DNA of 64,000 bases, taken from contig NZ_JBHTIH010000007.1 of assembly GCF_042677045.1 (NCBI RefSeq), positions 186,001 through 250,000 on the forward strand. Reading direction: 5' to 3'. This stretch comes from Lysobacter_K koreensis. GTDB lineage: Bacteria; Pseudomonadota; Gammaproteobacteria; Xanthomonadales; Xanthomonadaceae. This document shows positions 29,853-38,262 of this stretch, in pieces. The stretch's first letter is position 1. Each line of letters starts with the position of its first letter. The position numbers and the translations under genes were made by a program. Below the pieces are notes generated by a model that worked only from the letters and a program-made list of their open reading frames with translations, did not search any database and was not told the DNA's origin.

Positions 29853-31119
29853 ATCCGGGCTTCGCCAGCGCATCGTCGTCGGGCTGTTGGGGTATGCGGT
29901 TCTGCTGACCGCCGCCGTGCTGGTCCACGGCTTCGTGGTCAACGAGCAGGCCGAGCAACTGGTGTGGCAGTCCTTGCTCGGATCGGAGCTCGACCATTTC
30001 ATCGAACGCAGCGAAGCGGACCGGGAGTACCGCTGGACCGACACCGAAACGCTGAAGCTGTTCGATGGCAGCGTGCCCGGCCGCCTTCCTGCGAGCTTGC
30101 GTGGCCTCGCACCGGGCGTCCACGACGATGTCGACGTCGACGGCGGCGTCCGGGTGGTGCTGGTACGCGATGTCAACGGCCGACGGCTGGCCTTGGCGCT
30201 GGACATCGCCGAGCTGGAGCAACGCGAAACCGACCTGGCCTTGACCGTGCTGGGCTCGGCCACCGTGGTGATCGCGTTGCTTGCCATCGCCATCGCCTGG
30301 GGCGTGGGGTTCCTGGTGCGTCCGCTGAGCGAGATGGCGCAACGCATCGGCTCGCTGCGGCCGGACCGCGCCGGGGAGCGCATCGAGGTCGCCGAGTCGG
30401 CCAGCGCCGAGCTGGTGGTGATCGCCGACGCCCTCAACAACTATCTGCAACGCAACGAGCACTTCGTCGAGCGCGAGCGCGCCTTTATCGACAGCGCCAG
30501 CCACGAGTTGCGCACGCCGATCGCGGTCATTGCCGGCGCCACCGAACTCGCACTGGGACAACCCGGCGTGCCCGCAGCCGCCCGCAACCAGCTGGCGCGG
30601 ATCCAGCGCACCGCGCGCGACGTCGAACACCTGATCTCGCTGCTGCTGGTGCTGGCCAAGGACCCGGCCCGCCTGGCCAGCGTCAGCGAGCCCGTCGCGC
30701 TGGACCAGCTGTTGCCGGAGATCGTCGAGGATCACCGCCACCTCACCCGCGGCAAGGACCTCGCACTGGTGGTGGACGCATTGCCACCCAGCGAGATCGT
30801 CGCGCCGCTGCCGATCGTGCAGGCGGCGATCGGCAACCTGCTGCGCAATGCGATCGAGAACAGCGATCGCGGCGAGATCCGGATCCGCCTGGAGCCCGGC
30901 GCGACCGTCGTCATCGAAGACCCGGGCCACGGCATGACCCCCGAGGAAATCAGCGCGATCTATGCGCAGGTGGCGCGCGGCGGCGGTGACCGCGGCGGCG
31001 GCGGCATTGGCCTGGACCTGATCGCGCGCTTGTGCGAGCACCTGGCGTGGAAGCTCGATATCGTCTCCCATGCCGGGCGCGGGACGACCACCACGCTCGA
31101 ACTCCGGGGCCGGCCTTGA
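29842..31119 (+). CDS. Sensor histidine kinase, ColS-like
   Basis: A 425-residue membrane kinase. Helix 1 is at about residues 8-30, a periplasmic sensor of about 100 residues follows, and helix 2 lies at 133-155. The HAMP region is followed by HisKA with the phospho-His in Ser-Ala-Ser-His-Glu-Leu-Arg-Thr-Pro-Ile, then the ATPase domain with Asn-Leu-Leu-Arg-Asn-Ala-Ile-Glu-Asn and Gly-Gly-Gly-Gly-Ile-Gly-Leu. The ATG at 29842 has GAGGTGG just before it; an ATG at 29830 is possible. It overlaps the regulator gene. Related ColS kinases sense metals or envelope stress. Confidence 0.9.
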   Translation: MVARSGLRQRIVVGLLGYAVLLTAAVLVHGFVVNEQAEQLVWQSLLGSELDHFIERSEADREYRWTDTETLKLFDGSVPGRLPASLRGLAPGVHDDVDVDGGVRVVLVRDVNGRRLALALDIAELEQRETDLALTVLGSATVVIALLAIAIAWGVGFLVRPLSEMAQRIGSLRPDRAGERIEVAESASAELVVIADALNNYLQRNEHFVERERAFIDSASHELRTPIAVIAGATELALGQPGVPAAARNQLARIQRTARDVEHLISLLLVLAKDPARLASVSEPVALDQLLPEIVEDHRHLTRGKDLALVVDALPPSEIVAPLPIVQAAIGNLLRNAIENSDRGEIRIRLEPGATVVIEDPGHGMTPEEISAIYAQVARGGGDRGGGGIGLDLIARLCEHLAWKLDIVSHAGRGTTTTLELRGRP

Positions 31120-31257
31120 ATCGTCCACCGATCGCGTCGGGTCGTATCCAGCCACAGCGCCCGCTGGCCTTGAATACCTAAAGATTTCGACAGCGACGGC
31201 CGTCCGTGAATGGTCTCCTATGCGTGCCCGGATGGCGGGCATCCACGGAGAAGTGTC

Positions 31258-31488
31258 ATGGCTCAGAAGACCTGCGCGGCATGCGATTGCGAACTCGACG
31301 GCGACGCGATCACGGTGACGATCGGCGGGCGCAGCGTCGAGGTGTGCTGCGAGGAATGCGCTCAGAAGCTGCGCGAGGCCGGTGCCAGCGCGCACGGCGT
31401 TGCAGGCCTGCAACGCTCCGGGGCGCAACGTCCGTTGGTCGGACCCCGGCCCGTGGTCGTGACCGCTGCACTGCAACCCGAGCGTTAA
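31258..31488 (+). CDS. Small TRASH/YHS-like metal-binding protein
   Basis: A 76-residue protein whose first 45 residues have the cysteine pattern Cys-x-x-Cys-x-Cys (Lys-Thr-Cys-Ala-Ala-Cys-Asp-Cys-Glu-Leu) and Val-Glu-Val-Cys-Cys-Glu-Glu-Cys-Ala, with Gly-Gly-Arg between. This resembles treble-clef TRASH/YHS domains that bind heavy metals. The C-terminal 30 residues are disordered-looking. GGAGAAG lies eight bases before the ATG. It follows the ColS-like kinase gene after about 140 bases and precedes a Cys-rich lipoprotein gene. Confidence 0.65.
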   Translation: MAQKTCAACDCELDGDAITVTIGGRSVEVCCEECAQKLREAGASAHGVAGLQRSGAQRPLVGPRPVVVTAALQPER

Positions 31489-31518
31489 CCCCATCACCTA
31501 TGGAAGCGGAGAAGGACG

Positions 31519-31851
31519 ATGGCGATCCACCCCAAGACGCTGTTCGATGCGCTGGCCTTGGCGACGGTGTTGGCGACATTCCTGCTGCTGGCGAGCGCCT
31601 GCAGCCACATGCAATCGACCGAACTGGGGCCGGAGCAGACCGCGGAACTGGCGGCCACGGCGATGGCCGCGCAGGGCGGCAACGGTTTCGTCTGCGACGG
31701 CGGCAACAGCACCTTCACCTGCTTCTGCAAGAAGGGCGCGACCGGCAACTTCTCGTGCAAGGGCATGGCGCAGCTGTGCCGCCCGCACAAGGTGATCTGC
31801 AGTCCCGATGGCTGGTGCCATTGCGGCGGGCTGTACCCGAAGGTCCGCTGA
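31519..31851 (+). CDS. Cys-rich small lipoprotein or secreted protein
   Basis: A 110-residue protein with an N-terminal hydrophobic segment ending Leu-Leu-Leu-Ala-Ser-Ala-Cys (residues 22-28), a possible lipobox. The last 50 residues hold eight cysteines (Val-Cys-Asp, Thr-Cys-Phe-Cys-Lys-Lys, Ser-Cys-Lys, Leu-Cys-Arg, Ile-Cys-Ser, Trp-Cys-His-Cys), a knottin-like density suited to disulfides or metal binding. No domain name is assigned. GGAGAAGG precedes the ATG. It lies 30 bases after the TRASH-like gene, probably in one transcript. Confidence 0.65.
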   Translation: MAIHPKTLFDALALATVLATFLLLASACSHMQSTELGPEQTAELAATAMAAQGGNGFVCDGGNSTFTCFCKKGATGNFSCKGMAQLCRPHKVICSPDGWCHCGGLYPKVR

Positions 31852-31895
31852 CGGGCGGTGGCGGAGTGGCGGGGGACGTCCGCCGGCCATCGGCG

Positions 31896-32918
31896 TCAGC
31901 GCGGCTTCAGGCGCTCATCGAAGAACGCCACCACGCTGGCGTTCATCGCGGCATGGAAGGTCCTGCGGTCGAACTGCCCCGGGTCCGTGCACAGGCCCGG
32001 TGGCCGCAGCAGGCCGCACGGGGTAAGGAACGAGGTGTGCCCGGCACCGGGCACCGCGTGGAACTCGACCCGCGCGCCGAGCGCTTCGCGCACCGGCTTG
32101 GCATTGGTCGCGTACGGGACCTTGTCGTCCTGCTCGCCGCTCCACAGCTGCACCGGCACGCGCACGTCGGCCAGGCCGTTGGTCCCCATCGCGAACCCCA
32201 GCCCCGGTGCCGCCACCACCGCCGCCTTGATCCGCGGGTCGGCCACGAACGCATCGCCGACGCCGGGCGCGGCGGCATCCAGCAACGGCGACTTGGCATG
32301 GCGCAGCACGTCGCAGATGAACTCCGGCGAGGCGGTGCACTGCGTCGCCACCAGGCGCAGGTCCGGCGCGGCGCCGACAGCGGTCAACACCGTGAAGCCG
32401 CCCGCGGAAAACCCGAACGCGCCGATGCGCTGTGGGTCGATGCGGCCGCGCTCCGGCCAGGCCGTGAGCATGTGGTCGACGGTCGCGCGCAGCTCGCGGT
32501 TGCGGCCACTGAACAGGTTCACCGAGCCGGCGGCGGCCTGGTCGGCGAAGTTGTCGCCGCTGTGCATCGGCGCGGCGACGACATAGCCGGCATCGGCCAG
32601 CGCCATCGCCAGGTCGGCATGGCTGCCGGGCCCGCCGCCGTTGCCGTGCGAGATCACCACCAGCGGCAAGGCGCGTCCGTCGACCGCGGCCGCGGGCGCC
32701 ACATCCATCACGATGCCGCCCAGGAACGTCGTTGGCCGTGGCCGCGCCTGCGTGGGATACCAGACCCCGACCGCGAACGCGCGCCCGTCCGCCCCCGCCG
32801 CCCGGACCAGTTGGAAACCCACCGGCCGCTCGCTGCGCTGCGCCGTGGCAACGGCAACGCCGACCAGCACCAGCACCAGGACCGCGGCCGCAATCAGGAT
32901 CCGACGAAGCCATTTCAT
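31896..32918 (-). CDS. Membrane-anchored alpha/beta hydrolase (dienelactone-hydrolase/PAF-AH-like)
   Basis: A 340-residue protein with an N-terminal hydrophobic anchor (residues 4-26). The alpha/beta-hydrolase triad is visible: Ser in Gly-Phe-Ser-Ala-Gly-Gly, Asp in Gly-Glu-Gln-Asp-Asp-Lys-Val-Pro, and His in Gly-Ala-Gly-His-Thr-Ser. The oxyanion region Ser-His-Gly-Asn-Gly-Gly follows the first strand. The layout fits secreted lipases or esterases of the PAF-acetylhydrolase-like group. Three cysteines near residues 195-208 and two near 300 could form disulfides. The ATG at 32918 is placed directly before the anchor. Confidence 0.85.
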   Translation of the reverse strand: MKWLRRILIAAAVLVLVLVGVAVATAQRSERPVGFQLVRAAGADGRAFAVGVWYPTQARPRPTTFLGGIVMDVAPAAAVDGRALPLVVISHGNGGGPGSHADLAMALADAGYVVAAPMHSGDNFADQAAAGSVNLFSGRNRELRATVDHMLTAWPERGRIDPQRIGAFGFSAGGFTVLTAVGAAPDLRLVATQCTASPEFICDVLRHAKSPLLDAAAPGVGDAFVADPRIKAAVVAAPGLGFAMGTNGLADVRVPVQLWSGEQDDKVPYATNAKPVREALGARVEFHAVPGAGHTSFLTPCGLLRPPGLCTDPGQFDRRTFHAAMNASVVAFFDERLKPR

Positions 32919-33089
32919 GGGTCTTTCCCTCAGGGCAAGCAAGCAGCGGGCAACCACTGCAACGTGGCCGGACCTTATCCACGGACGGCTGCCACCGCCC
33001 GTGCCAGAGGTCTGCAGACGGCCGGCGTTGCCGCTCGCACCGGCGGCCCGGCGAGCGAACGATCACCGCGGCCGCGCCGCTGGCGACCA

Positions 33090-34325
33090 TCACTCTTCGG
33101 CGTGCACGCCCCGGAACATCGCCAGCAGCGTCAGGTCGTAGGCGATCTTCAGCACCCCGCAGGCCAGTAGCGGCGCCGCCAGCCAGCCGGCGGCGAACAG
33201 CGCGCCGCCCAGCGACGGGCTCAGCGCCGAGGCCAGGCTGCGCGGCACCGCGGTGTAGCTCGCCGCCGCGCTGCGCTCGGACGGGCTGACCACCGCCATC
33301 ACGAACGCCGCACGCGTGGGCACGTCCATCTGCGACAGCGCGGCGCGCACGAACAGCAAGCCGAGCGCCAGCTGCATCGAGGGCGCGAACGCCGCGGCGA
33401 TCAGCGCCAGACTGGCCGGGATGTGGGTGAACACCATCGTGTTGAGCAGCCCGATGCGGCGCGCCACCCGCGGCGCCGCCAGTTGCGACAGCGCGCTGAG
33501 CAGGCCCGACCAGAAGAAGAACGTCGCCGCCTGCGCCAGCGACAGGCCAAAGCGTTCGAACAGCCACAGCGCCAGCAGCGACTGCACCAGCAGGCCGCCG
33601 GCGAAGGCATCGATCGAGAACAGCGCCGCCAGCCGCGCGACGATGCGGCGCGACTCACGCAGCGGCACCGGTGGCGCGTGCGGCCCATCGTCGTCCGATG
33701 GCGGCAGGCGCGCATACAACAGCCAGATCGCCACCCCGGCCAGGCCGTACACCACGAACATCCCCCGCAGCGCCGGCAACAACCCGATGCCCGCGCGCAC
33801 CAGCGCCTCCGGCGCGGCCGCGGCAAGCGAGCCCAGCGCCGCGCACAGGGCAGCGACCAGCGAATAGCGCGCGAACAGCGTGGTGCGCGACGGCCCTTGC
33901 GCGGCCGGCCCCTGGACGGCATTCGCCAGGCGCATGTGCTCCAGCGGCAGGAACACGCTGACGTCGCCGGCGCTGGGGTTCAACGTGCCCACGAACGCGA
34001 CCAGCAGCAGCGGCCAGAACGCCGACAGACCGGCGAATGCGAAGCCGGTCAACGCCATCAGCAGCCCCGCCGCGCGCAGCAGCCGGCCGTGCGGCAGGCG
34101 ATGCCCCCAGCGGCCCACCGCCAGCGTCATCAGCGCCGAGCCGAGCAGGGTCGCGGAACTGAGCACGCCGACGTGCCAGACGTCGAAGCCCAGCGCCAGC
34201 AGGTACGCCGGCAGCAGCACCGCCACGAAGCCGTCGACCGCGGCGCGCAACCCGCGTCCGATCAGCAGCAGCCGCACCTCGCGCGATGGGTGCGACGCGG
34301 GCGCAGCGGCCTGGGCAGGGGGCAT
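33090..34325 (-). CDS. Major facilitator superfamily transporter
   Basis: A 411-residue protein with about 12 hydrophobic helices and a charged central loop (residues 200-225, Asp-Asp-Asp). Loop 2-3 carries Gly-Arg-Trp-Gly-His-Arg, the MFS motif A variant, and Asn-Pro-Ser-Ala-Gly-Asp-Val follows helix 4. The substrate is not evident; the family member type is common in Xanthomonadaceae. The start at 34325 excludes an upstream frame that runs into a palindromic repeat. Confidence 0.88.
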   Translation of the reverse strand: MPPAQAAAPASHPSREVRLLLIGRGLRAAVDGFVAVLLPAYLLALGFDVWHVGVLSSATLLGSALMTLAVGRWGHRLPHGRLLRAAGLLMALTGFAFAGLSAFWPLLLVAFVGTLNPSAGDVSVFLPLEHMRLANAVQGPAAQGPSRTTLFARYSLVAALCAALGSLAAAAPEALVRAGIGLLPALRGMFVVYGLAGVAIWLLYARLPPSDDDGPHAPPVPLRESRRIVARLAALFSIDAFAGGLLVQSLLALWLFERFGLSLAQAATFFFWSGLLSALSQLAAPRVARRIGLLNTMVFTHIPASLALIAAAFAPSMQLALGLLFVRAALSQMDVPTRAAFVMAVVSPSERSAAASYTAVPRSLASALSPSLGGALFAAGWLAAPLLACGVLKIAYDLTLLAMFRGVHAEE

Positions 34326-34380
34326 GTCGACACCTCGACGTCGGGGCGCGTCATCCGACGCAGGCTCCACGATAGAGAAC

Positions 34381-34455
34381 GTAGGCTGGGTTGGCTTCAC
34401 CAACCCAGCGTCCTGGCGCACGCGTTGCTGGGTTGATGAAGCCAACCCAGCCTAC
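34381..34455. repeat. Inverted REP-like repeat
   Basis: A 29-base arm (34381-34409) starting GTAGGCTGGGTTGGCTTCAC pairs almost perfectly with its reverse copy at 34427-34455; inside each arm is a further GCTGGGTT..AACCCAGC hairpin. A related half-unit (GTAGGCTGGGT) occurs at the end of yehS near 21799. It lies upstream of the MFS gene and is a dispersed intergenic element. Confidence 0.85.
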
Positions 34456-34755
34456 GGTGCGTACGTTGCTGCCGCGGATTCAACCCGACGAGGCGCCATC
34501 GGAGTGGTCGCCCTTGCCGACTGACTGGTCCGTGGCGACAAGGTTCCGGCGCCGGAAACATTCCCGTGACATTCCGTCGCTACGACGCGCAAGAAGCCGG
34601 ATGTTCGACCGCGCGGGAACCCAATGCGGCGCAACGCCCATCGGTTACGCCCGCAGGAAGTCCCCTTGGGCGACGACCCGGATGAAATCCCCTTCGGCAG
34701 CACGCTCCACGTGGGCGAATGCGCAACGCATCCGCCCCCGTAGCCACGACTGCAT
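34456..34755. other. Intergenic stretch without a recognised gene
   Basis: About 300 bases between the REP-like element and the TPR lipoprotein gene. A short plus-strand open stretch near 34650-34740 reads Glu-Val-Pro-Leu-Gly-Asp-Asp-Pro-Asp-Glu-Ile-Pro-Phe-Gly and ends at a stop, but there is no start or domain. It may be a gene remnant; no supported feature was found. Confidence 0.4.
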
Positions 34756-36453
34756 TCACATCCGCGACGCGCTGAGCTTGATGTCGGCGTTCTGCCAGGC
34801 CTTGGCGAAGCGGCCGTCCACCGCCTTGGCCTCGGCGTCGCGCTTCTGCGCGCGCAGGCTTTGCGCCAGGCCGTACAGCGACCAGCCGTTGTCGGGATTG
34901 CGCTTGAGTTCCTCACGGTACGCCGCTTCGGCTTCGGCGGGCTTGCCGGCGGCGAGCAGCATCGCGCCCAGGGTCTGCCGGGTCGGCGAATGCCAGCCGG
35001 GTGGTTCGTCGTAGGGAATCTGGTCCTCGATCACCACCGCCTCGCGCAGCGCCGCGATGCCGGCCGCGCGATCGCCGCGTGCGGTCGCCAGTTCGCCGGC
35101 CAGGGTGCGTTCGGCGATGCGCGCCGCATGTGTCAGCGGGTAGCGGTCCCAGACGGTGAGCGTGTCCAGCACCGGATCGGCGGCGCGCTGCGCGAGTTGC
35201 GTCAGATGTTGCTCGGCTTCGTCCAAGCGCTGCTGGCGCACTGCGGCCATGCCCTGCGCGTAGTGCCAGATCGCGGTGACATAGGGCAAATCCGGCGCGG
35301 GATTGGGCACGCCGACGATCTCGTCCCACAGCCCGAAGCGCACGCGGTAGAACCACGGCGTCAGCCAGTACTGCTGCAGGCCGGCGAAGCCGGGCTGGCG
35401 CATCAGCTCGGGCAGGTCGGTGCGGGTGGCGGTCTGCTCGGCGGCGGATTTCGCCAGCGCGCGGGTGCCTTCCATGCTCGCCGCGAACCACAGGAAGTGG
35501 TGGTTGTGCGGCACGTAGCCGAGCGGATACACGCCCTTGGTATTGCCGCGGCAGATCGCGAGGTAGGCGTCGTCGGCCTGGATCGCCAGCTGGTTGGCGA
35601 GCACCGCGTCATGCCAGCGGCCCACGCGCGAGTAGATGTGCGCGGGCATGTGCACCAGGTGGCCGGAGCCGGGAATCAGCGTGCGCAGGTGGTCGGCGGC
35701 GGCGGCGCCGCGTTGCGGATCGGCCGAGGCTTCCACCGCATGCACGTACAGGTGCAGCGCGCCGGCGTGGTCGGGGTTGCGCTTGATCACCGATTCCAGC
35801 GTCGACACGATCTGAGCGGTGTGGCCCTTGGGCTGCAGCTTTTCGTCGTAGTAGTTCCACGGCTGCGTGTCCATCATCGCCTCGGCGTGGAGGGTGGCCG
35901 CGTCGAGATCGTCCGGCAATTCGGCGACCAGCTTGCGCGTGGCCTCGACGTAGGCCGCGTCCAGCGATTTGCGATCGGCCGCTGGGTTCTCGGCGTAGCG
36001 CGCGGACAGCGCGCGGATGAACGCCTGCTCGCGCGGCGTCGCCTGGGGCGCCAGTGCGACCGCCTTCTGCAAGCGCGTCCATGCGGCGGCATTGTTGGCC
36101 GGGTCCATCGCGGCATTGACGTGCGGGCCCAGCACCAGCGACGCGCCCCACCAGCACATCGCGCAGTCGGGATCCAGTTCGGTCGCGCGCAGGAACGAGC
36201 GCTCGGCGCCGTCGTGGTTGAAGCCGTAGGTGAGCATCAGCGCCTGGTCGAACCAGCGCTGTGCTTCGGGCTTGGCGGTGATGGCGACGTGGTAATCGCC
36301 CAGGCCGTCGAGCAGGGTGGCGCCGACGATGCCGGGCAGGACCGGCGCGGGCGCGGTGGACGTGGTGGGCGACGTGTCTGGCGATGGGTGCTGGCACGAC
36401 AGGCCAAGCGAGGCGACGGCGGCGGTCAGCGCGATGGCCAACAGGCGGTTCAT
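34756..36453 (-). CDS. TPR-repeat lipoprotein
   Basis: A 565-residue exported protein. The signal ends in Leu-Gly-Leu-Ser-Cys at about residue 20, a lipobox variant. The body is helical with tetratricopeptide-like units: Ala-Gln-Arg-Trp-Phe-Asp-Gln-Ala-Leu...Phe-Asn-His-Asp-Gly-Ala near residue 70, Asp-Pro-Asp-Cys-Ala-Met-Cys-Trp-Trp-Gly, and a C-terminal Ala-Glu-Ala-Ala-Tyr...Pro-Asn-Asn-Gly-Trp-Ser-Leu-Tyr-Gly-Leu. His-rich Tyr-Val-Pro-His-Asn-His-His-Phe occurs near 315. This layout is common in large bacterial TPR proteins of unknown role. Confidence 0.88.
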   Translation of the reverse strand: MNRLLAIALTAAVASLGLSCQHPSPDTSPTTSTAPAPVLPGIVGATLLDGLGDYHVAITAKPEAQRWFDQALMLTYGFNHDGAERSFLRATELDPDCAMCWWGASLVLGPHVNAAMDPANNAAAWTRLQKAVALAPQATPREQAFIRALSARYAENPAADRKSLDAAYVEATRKLVAELPDDLDAATLHAEAMMDTQPWNYYDEKLQPKGHTAQIVSTLESVIKRNPDHAGALHLYVHAVEASADPQRGAAAADHLRTLIPGSGHLVHMPAHIYSRVGRWHDAVLANQLAIQADDAYLAICRGNTKGVYPLGYVPHNHHFLWFAASMEGTRALAKSAAEQTATRTDLPELMRQPGFAGLQQYWLTPWFYRVRFGLWDEIVGVPNPAPDLPYVTAIWHYAQGMAAVRQQRLDEAEQHLTQLAQRAADPVLDTLTVWDRYPLTHAARIAERTLAGELATARGDRAAGIAALREAVVIEDQIPYDEPPGWHSPTRQTLGAMLLAAGKPAEAEAAYREELKRNPDNGWSLYGLAQSLRAQKRDAEAKAVDGRFAKAWQNADIKLSASRM

Positions 36454-36642
36454 GGCGGTACCCCTTTGCCTTGGGGAACTTTGTTCTACGCCGTCAACAC
36501 GCGCGAATCAAACGCGCGCGGCGGGCAAATTTCACGCCAATGCGCGCGTGCAGGCGCCGTGCCTTCAGACCGCGGGTGCGCTGCGCTTGCCCGGGCTACG
36601 CGAGGGCGATCGGCGGCGCGCAACCTCGGTACAGTCGCGCGC

Positions 36643-37050
36643 ATGACCGCGCTGTCGCCCGCCCTCGCCGCGCACCTGGCCGACGCGATCCTGCTGCTGC
36701 ACGTCGGCATCGTCGTGTTCGTGCTGCTCGGCGCGCTGGCGATCCCGCTCGGCGCCTGGCGCCAGTGGCGCTGGGTGCGCGGCTTCCGCTGGCGGCTCAC
36801 GCACGTGCTGCTGATGGCCGGCATCGCGCTGCAGGCGTGGCTGGGCGCGTTGTGCCCGCTGACGGTGTGGGAGCAGGCGCTGCGCGAGCGTGCGGGCCAG
36901 GCGAGCTACGGCGACTCCTTTATCGCGCACTGGCTGGCGCGGCTGATCTTCTTCGAGGCGCCGTGGTCGCTGTTCGTCGCCGCCTACACCGGGTTCGCGC
37001 TGCTGGTGATCGCGGCCTGGTTCGCGGTGCCGCCGCGTCGCGGGCGGTGA
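36643..37050 (+). CDS. DUF2784 family membrane protein
   Basis: A 135-residue protein with four predicted helices. Typical DUF2784 features are the N-terminal Leu-Ala-Asp-Ala-Ile-Leu-Leu-Leu-His-Val-Gly-Ile-Val, the Arg-Trp-Arg-Leu-Thr-His segment, and Cys-Pro-Leu-Thr-Val-Trp-Glu after the third helix, then Gly-Asp-Ser-Phe-Ile-Ala-His-Trp. Function is unknown. The ATG at 36643 is the only start giving the conserved first helix. Confidence 0.88.
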   Translation: MTALSPALAAHLADAILLLHVGIVVFVLLGALAIPLGAWRQWRWVRGFRWRLTHVLLMAGIALQAWLGALCPLTVWEQALRERAGQASYGDSFIAHWLARLIFFEAPWSLFVAAYTGFALLVIAAWFAVPPRRGR

Positions 37051-37172
37051 CGCGTCGAAGAGGCCGCAGCCAGCGCCGCCGCGCGCGACCGCGGGGTGTG
37101 CGGTTGTTGCGATCGCTTCGCTGGCCCATCCTGCGGCACCGACCCTTGCGCACTGCAACTGGAGCCGCACCG

Positions 37173-37550
37173 ATGATTCGATTTCCCCGCCACCCGTCCG
37201 CTGCCGTCATCGCCATCGCGCTCGCGGCGTTGTCCGCCTGCGCCAGCACGCCCACCACTGCCGACGCGCTGGTGGTCGGCCAGCAGGCCACGATCGAAGG
37301 TACGGTGGTCGGCGTCGACACCGCCCCCTGGGCCTACGACGGCAATGCGGTGGTCACCGTGTCCACCCGCGGCGCCGGCATCGTGCGGGTGCAACTGCCG
37401 GCGCGCTGGAACCTGTGCAAGGCGCAGCCGCTCGGCGACGTGCAGTCCCTGCAGCCAAGCGATCGCGTCCAGGCCGTCGGCACCGTGACCGGCGCCGGAG
37501 AGCTGGTGGTGTGCGAGCAGCCGCAGCACCGGCTGCGCAAGCTCGACTGA
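37173..37550 (+). CDS. Small lipoprotein, unknown (OB-fold-like)
   Basis: A 125-residue protein. The signal ends in Leu-Ser-Ala-Cys-Ala at residues 20-24 (lipobox). The mature part is beta-rich: Ala-Thr-Ile-Glu-Gly-Thr-Val-Val-Gly-Val-Asp, Ala-Val-Val-Thr-Val-Ser-Thr, Val-Arg-Val-Gln-Leu-Pro and Val-Gln-Ala-Val-Gly-Thr-Val. The strand order is like a small OB-fold, though no family is confirmed. GGAGCC lies before the ATG. The DUF2784 gene ends about 120 bases upstream. Confidence 0.75.
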   Translation: MIRFPRHPSAAVIAIALAALSACASTPTTADALVVGQQATIEGTVVGVDTAPWAYDGNAVVTVSTRGAGIVRVQLPARWNLCKAQPLGDVQSLQPSDRVQAVGTVTGAGELVVCEQPQHRLRKLD

Positions 37551-37594
37551 GCACCGCGCGCCAGCCGCGATCGGCGGCGTGCCGCCGGCAACGG

Positions 37595-37993
37595 TTACGA
37601 CGATTCCTCGCCCACGCCGAGCACCGCCACGCGGCGCCCGCGCGGCGGATGGAAGTCCACCTGCACGTGGCTGGCGCCGTGCTCGCACGCGTGCCGGCCT
37701 TGCCGGCGGATGAACTGCTGCAACTGGCGGACGTCGTCGCTGGTCGGGGCTTCGGAACTGGAGGCCGGCGCGTCGACCCCGCGGGCAGCGACCTCGCCGA
37801 CCGTCACCGACGGCAACCGCAGGTGGCGCGCGACCTGGTCGCGGGTCGGCCAGGTGCCGTAGCTGCAGTGGATCAGCATGGTCGCGCTCGGCGCGGACGC
37901 GGGCGCGGGCGCGGGCGGCTGCGCGATCGCCGCCGTCGCGTTGAGCGCGGCGGCGACCAGCAGCGATTTCAGGACCAGGCATCGGACGTCCAT
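37595..37993 (-). CDS. Exported protein of unknown function
   Basis: A 132-residue protein with a signal peptide cleaved after Ala-Ile-Ala near residue 24, then a proline/alanine linker. The mature domain has two cysteines (Ile-His-Cys-Ser-Tyr-Gly-Thr-Trp-Pro-Thr and His-Ala-Cys-Glu-His) and a charged helix between them, ending in a beta-like Val-Gln-Val-Asp-Phe. No named domain is recognised. It converges with the small lipoprotein gene. Confidence 0.6.
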   Translation of the reverse strand: MDVRCLVLKSLLVAAALNATAAIAQPPAPAPASAPSATMLIHCSYGTWPTRDQVARHLRLPSVTVGEVAARGVDAPASSSEAPTSDDVRQLQQFIRRQGRHACEHGASHVQVDFHPPRGRRVAVLGVGEESS

Positions 37994-38262
37994 GGGCGCA
38001 TTCCACTCGGCGGCCAGCGAACGCTTCGGCGGCCCTCGACCGTTAGTTCGGGCTGCGCGCGGGGCGATTACGTGGCGGCTGCCGACGGCAGCTCGCCCGC
38101 ATCGGACGCGCGACAGGCGCGTCCTTCCGCTCAGCTGCCAGCCAGACAGATCAGCCTCCAGTGAAAAAACGCCGCGGCTTTTCGGCCAATTCAGGCCCGC
38201 ATTTAACCGGCGGCTAACAAAGTCAATTCCTGCGTCATGCGCCGTCTTCTAGCGTCCACGCC

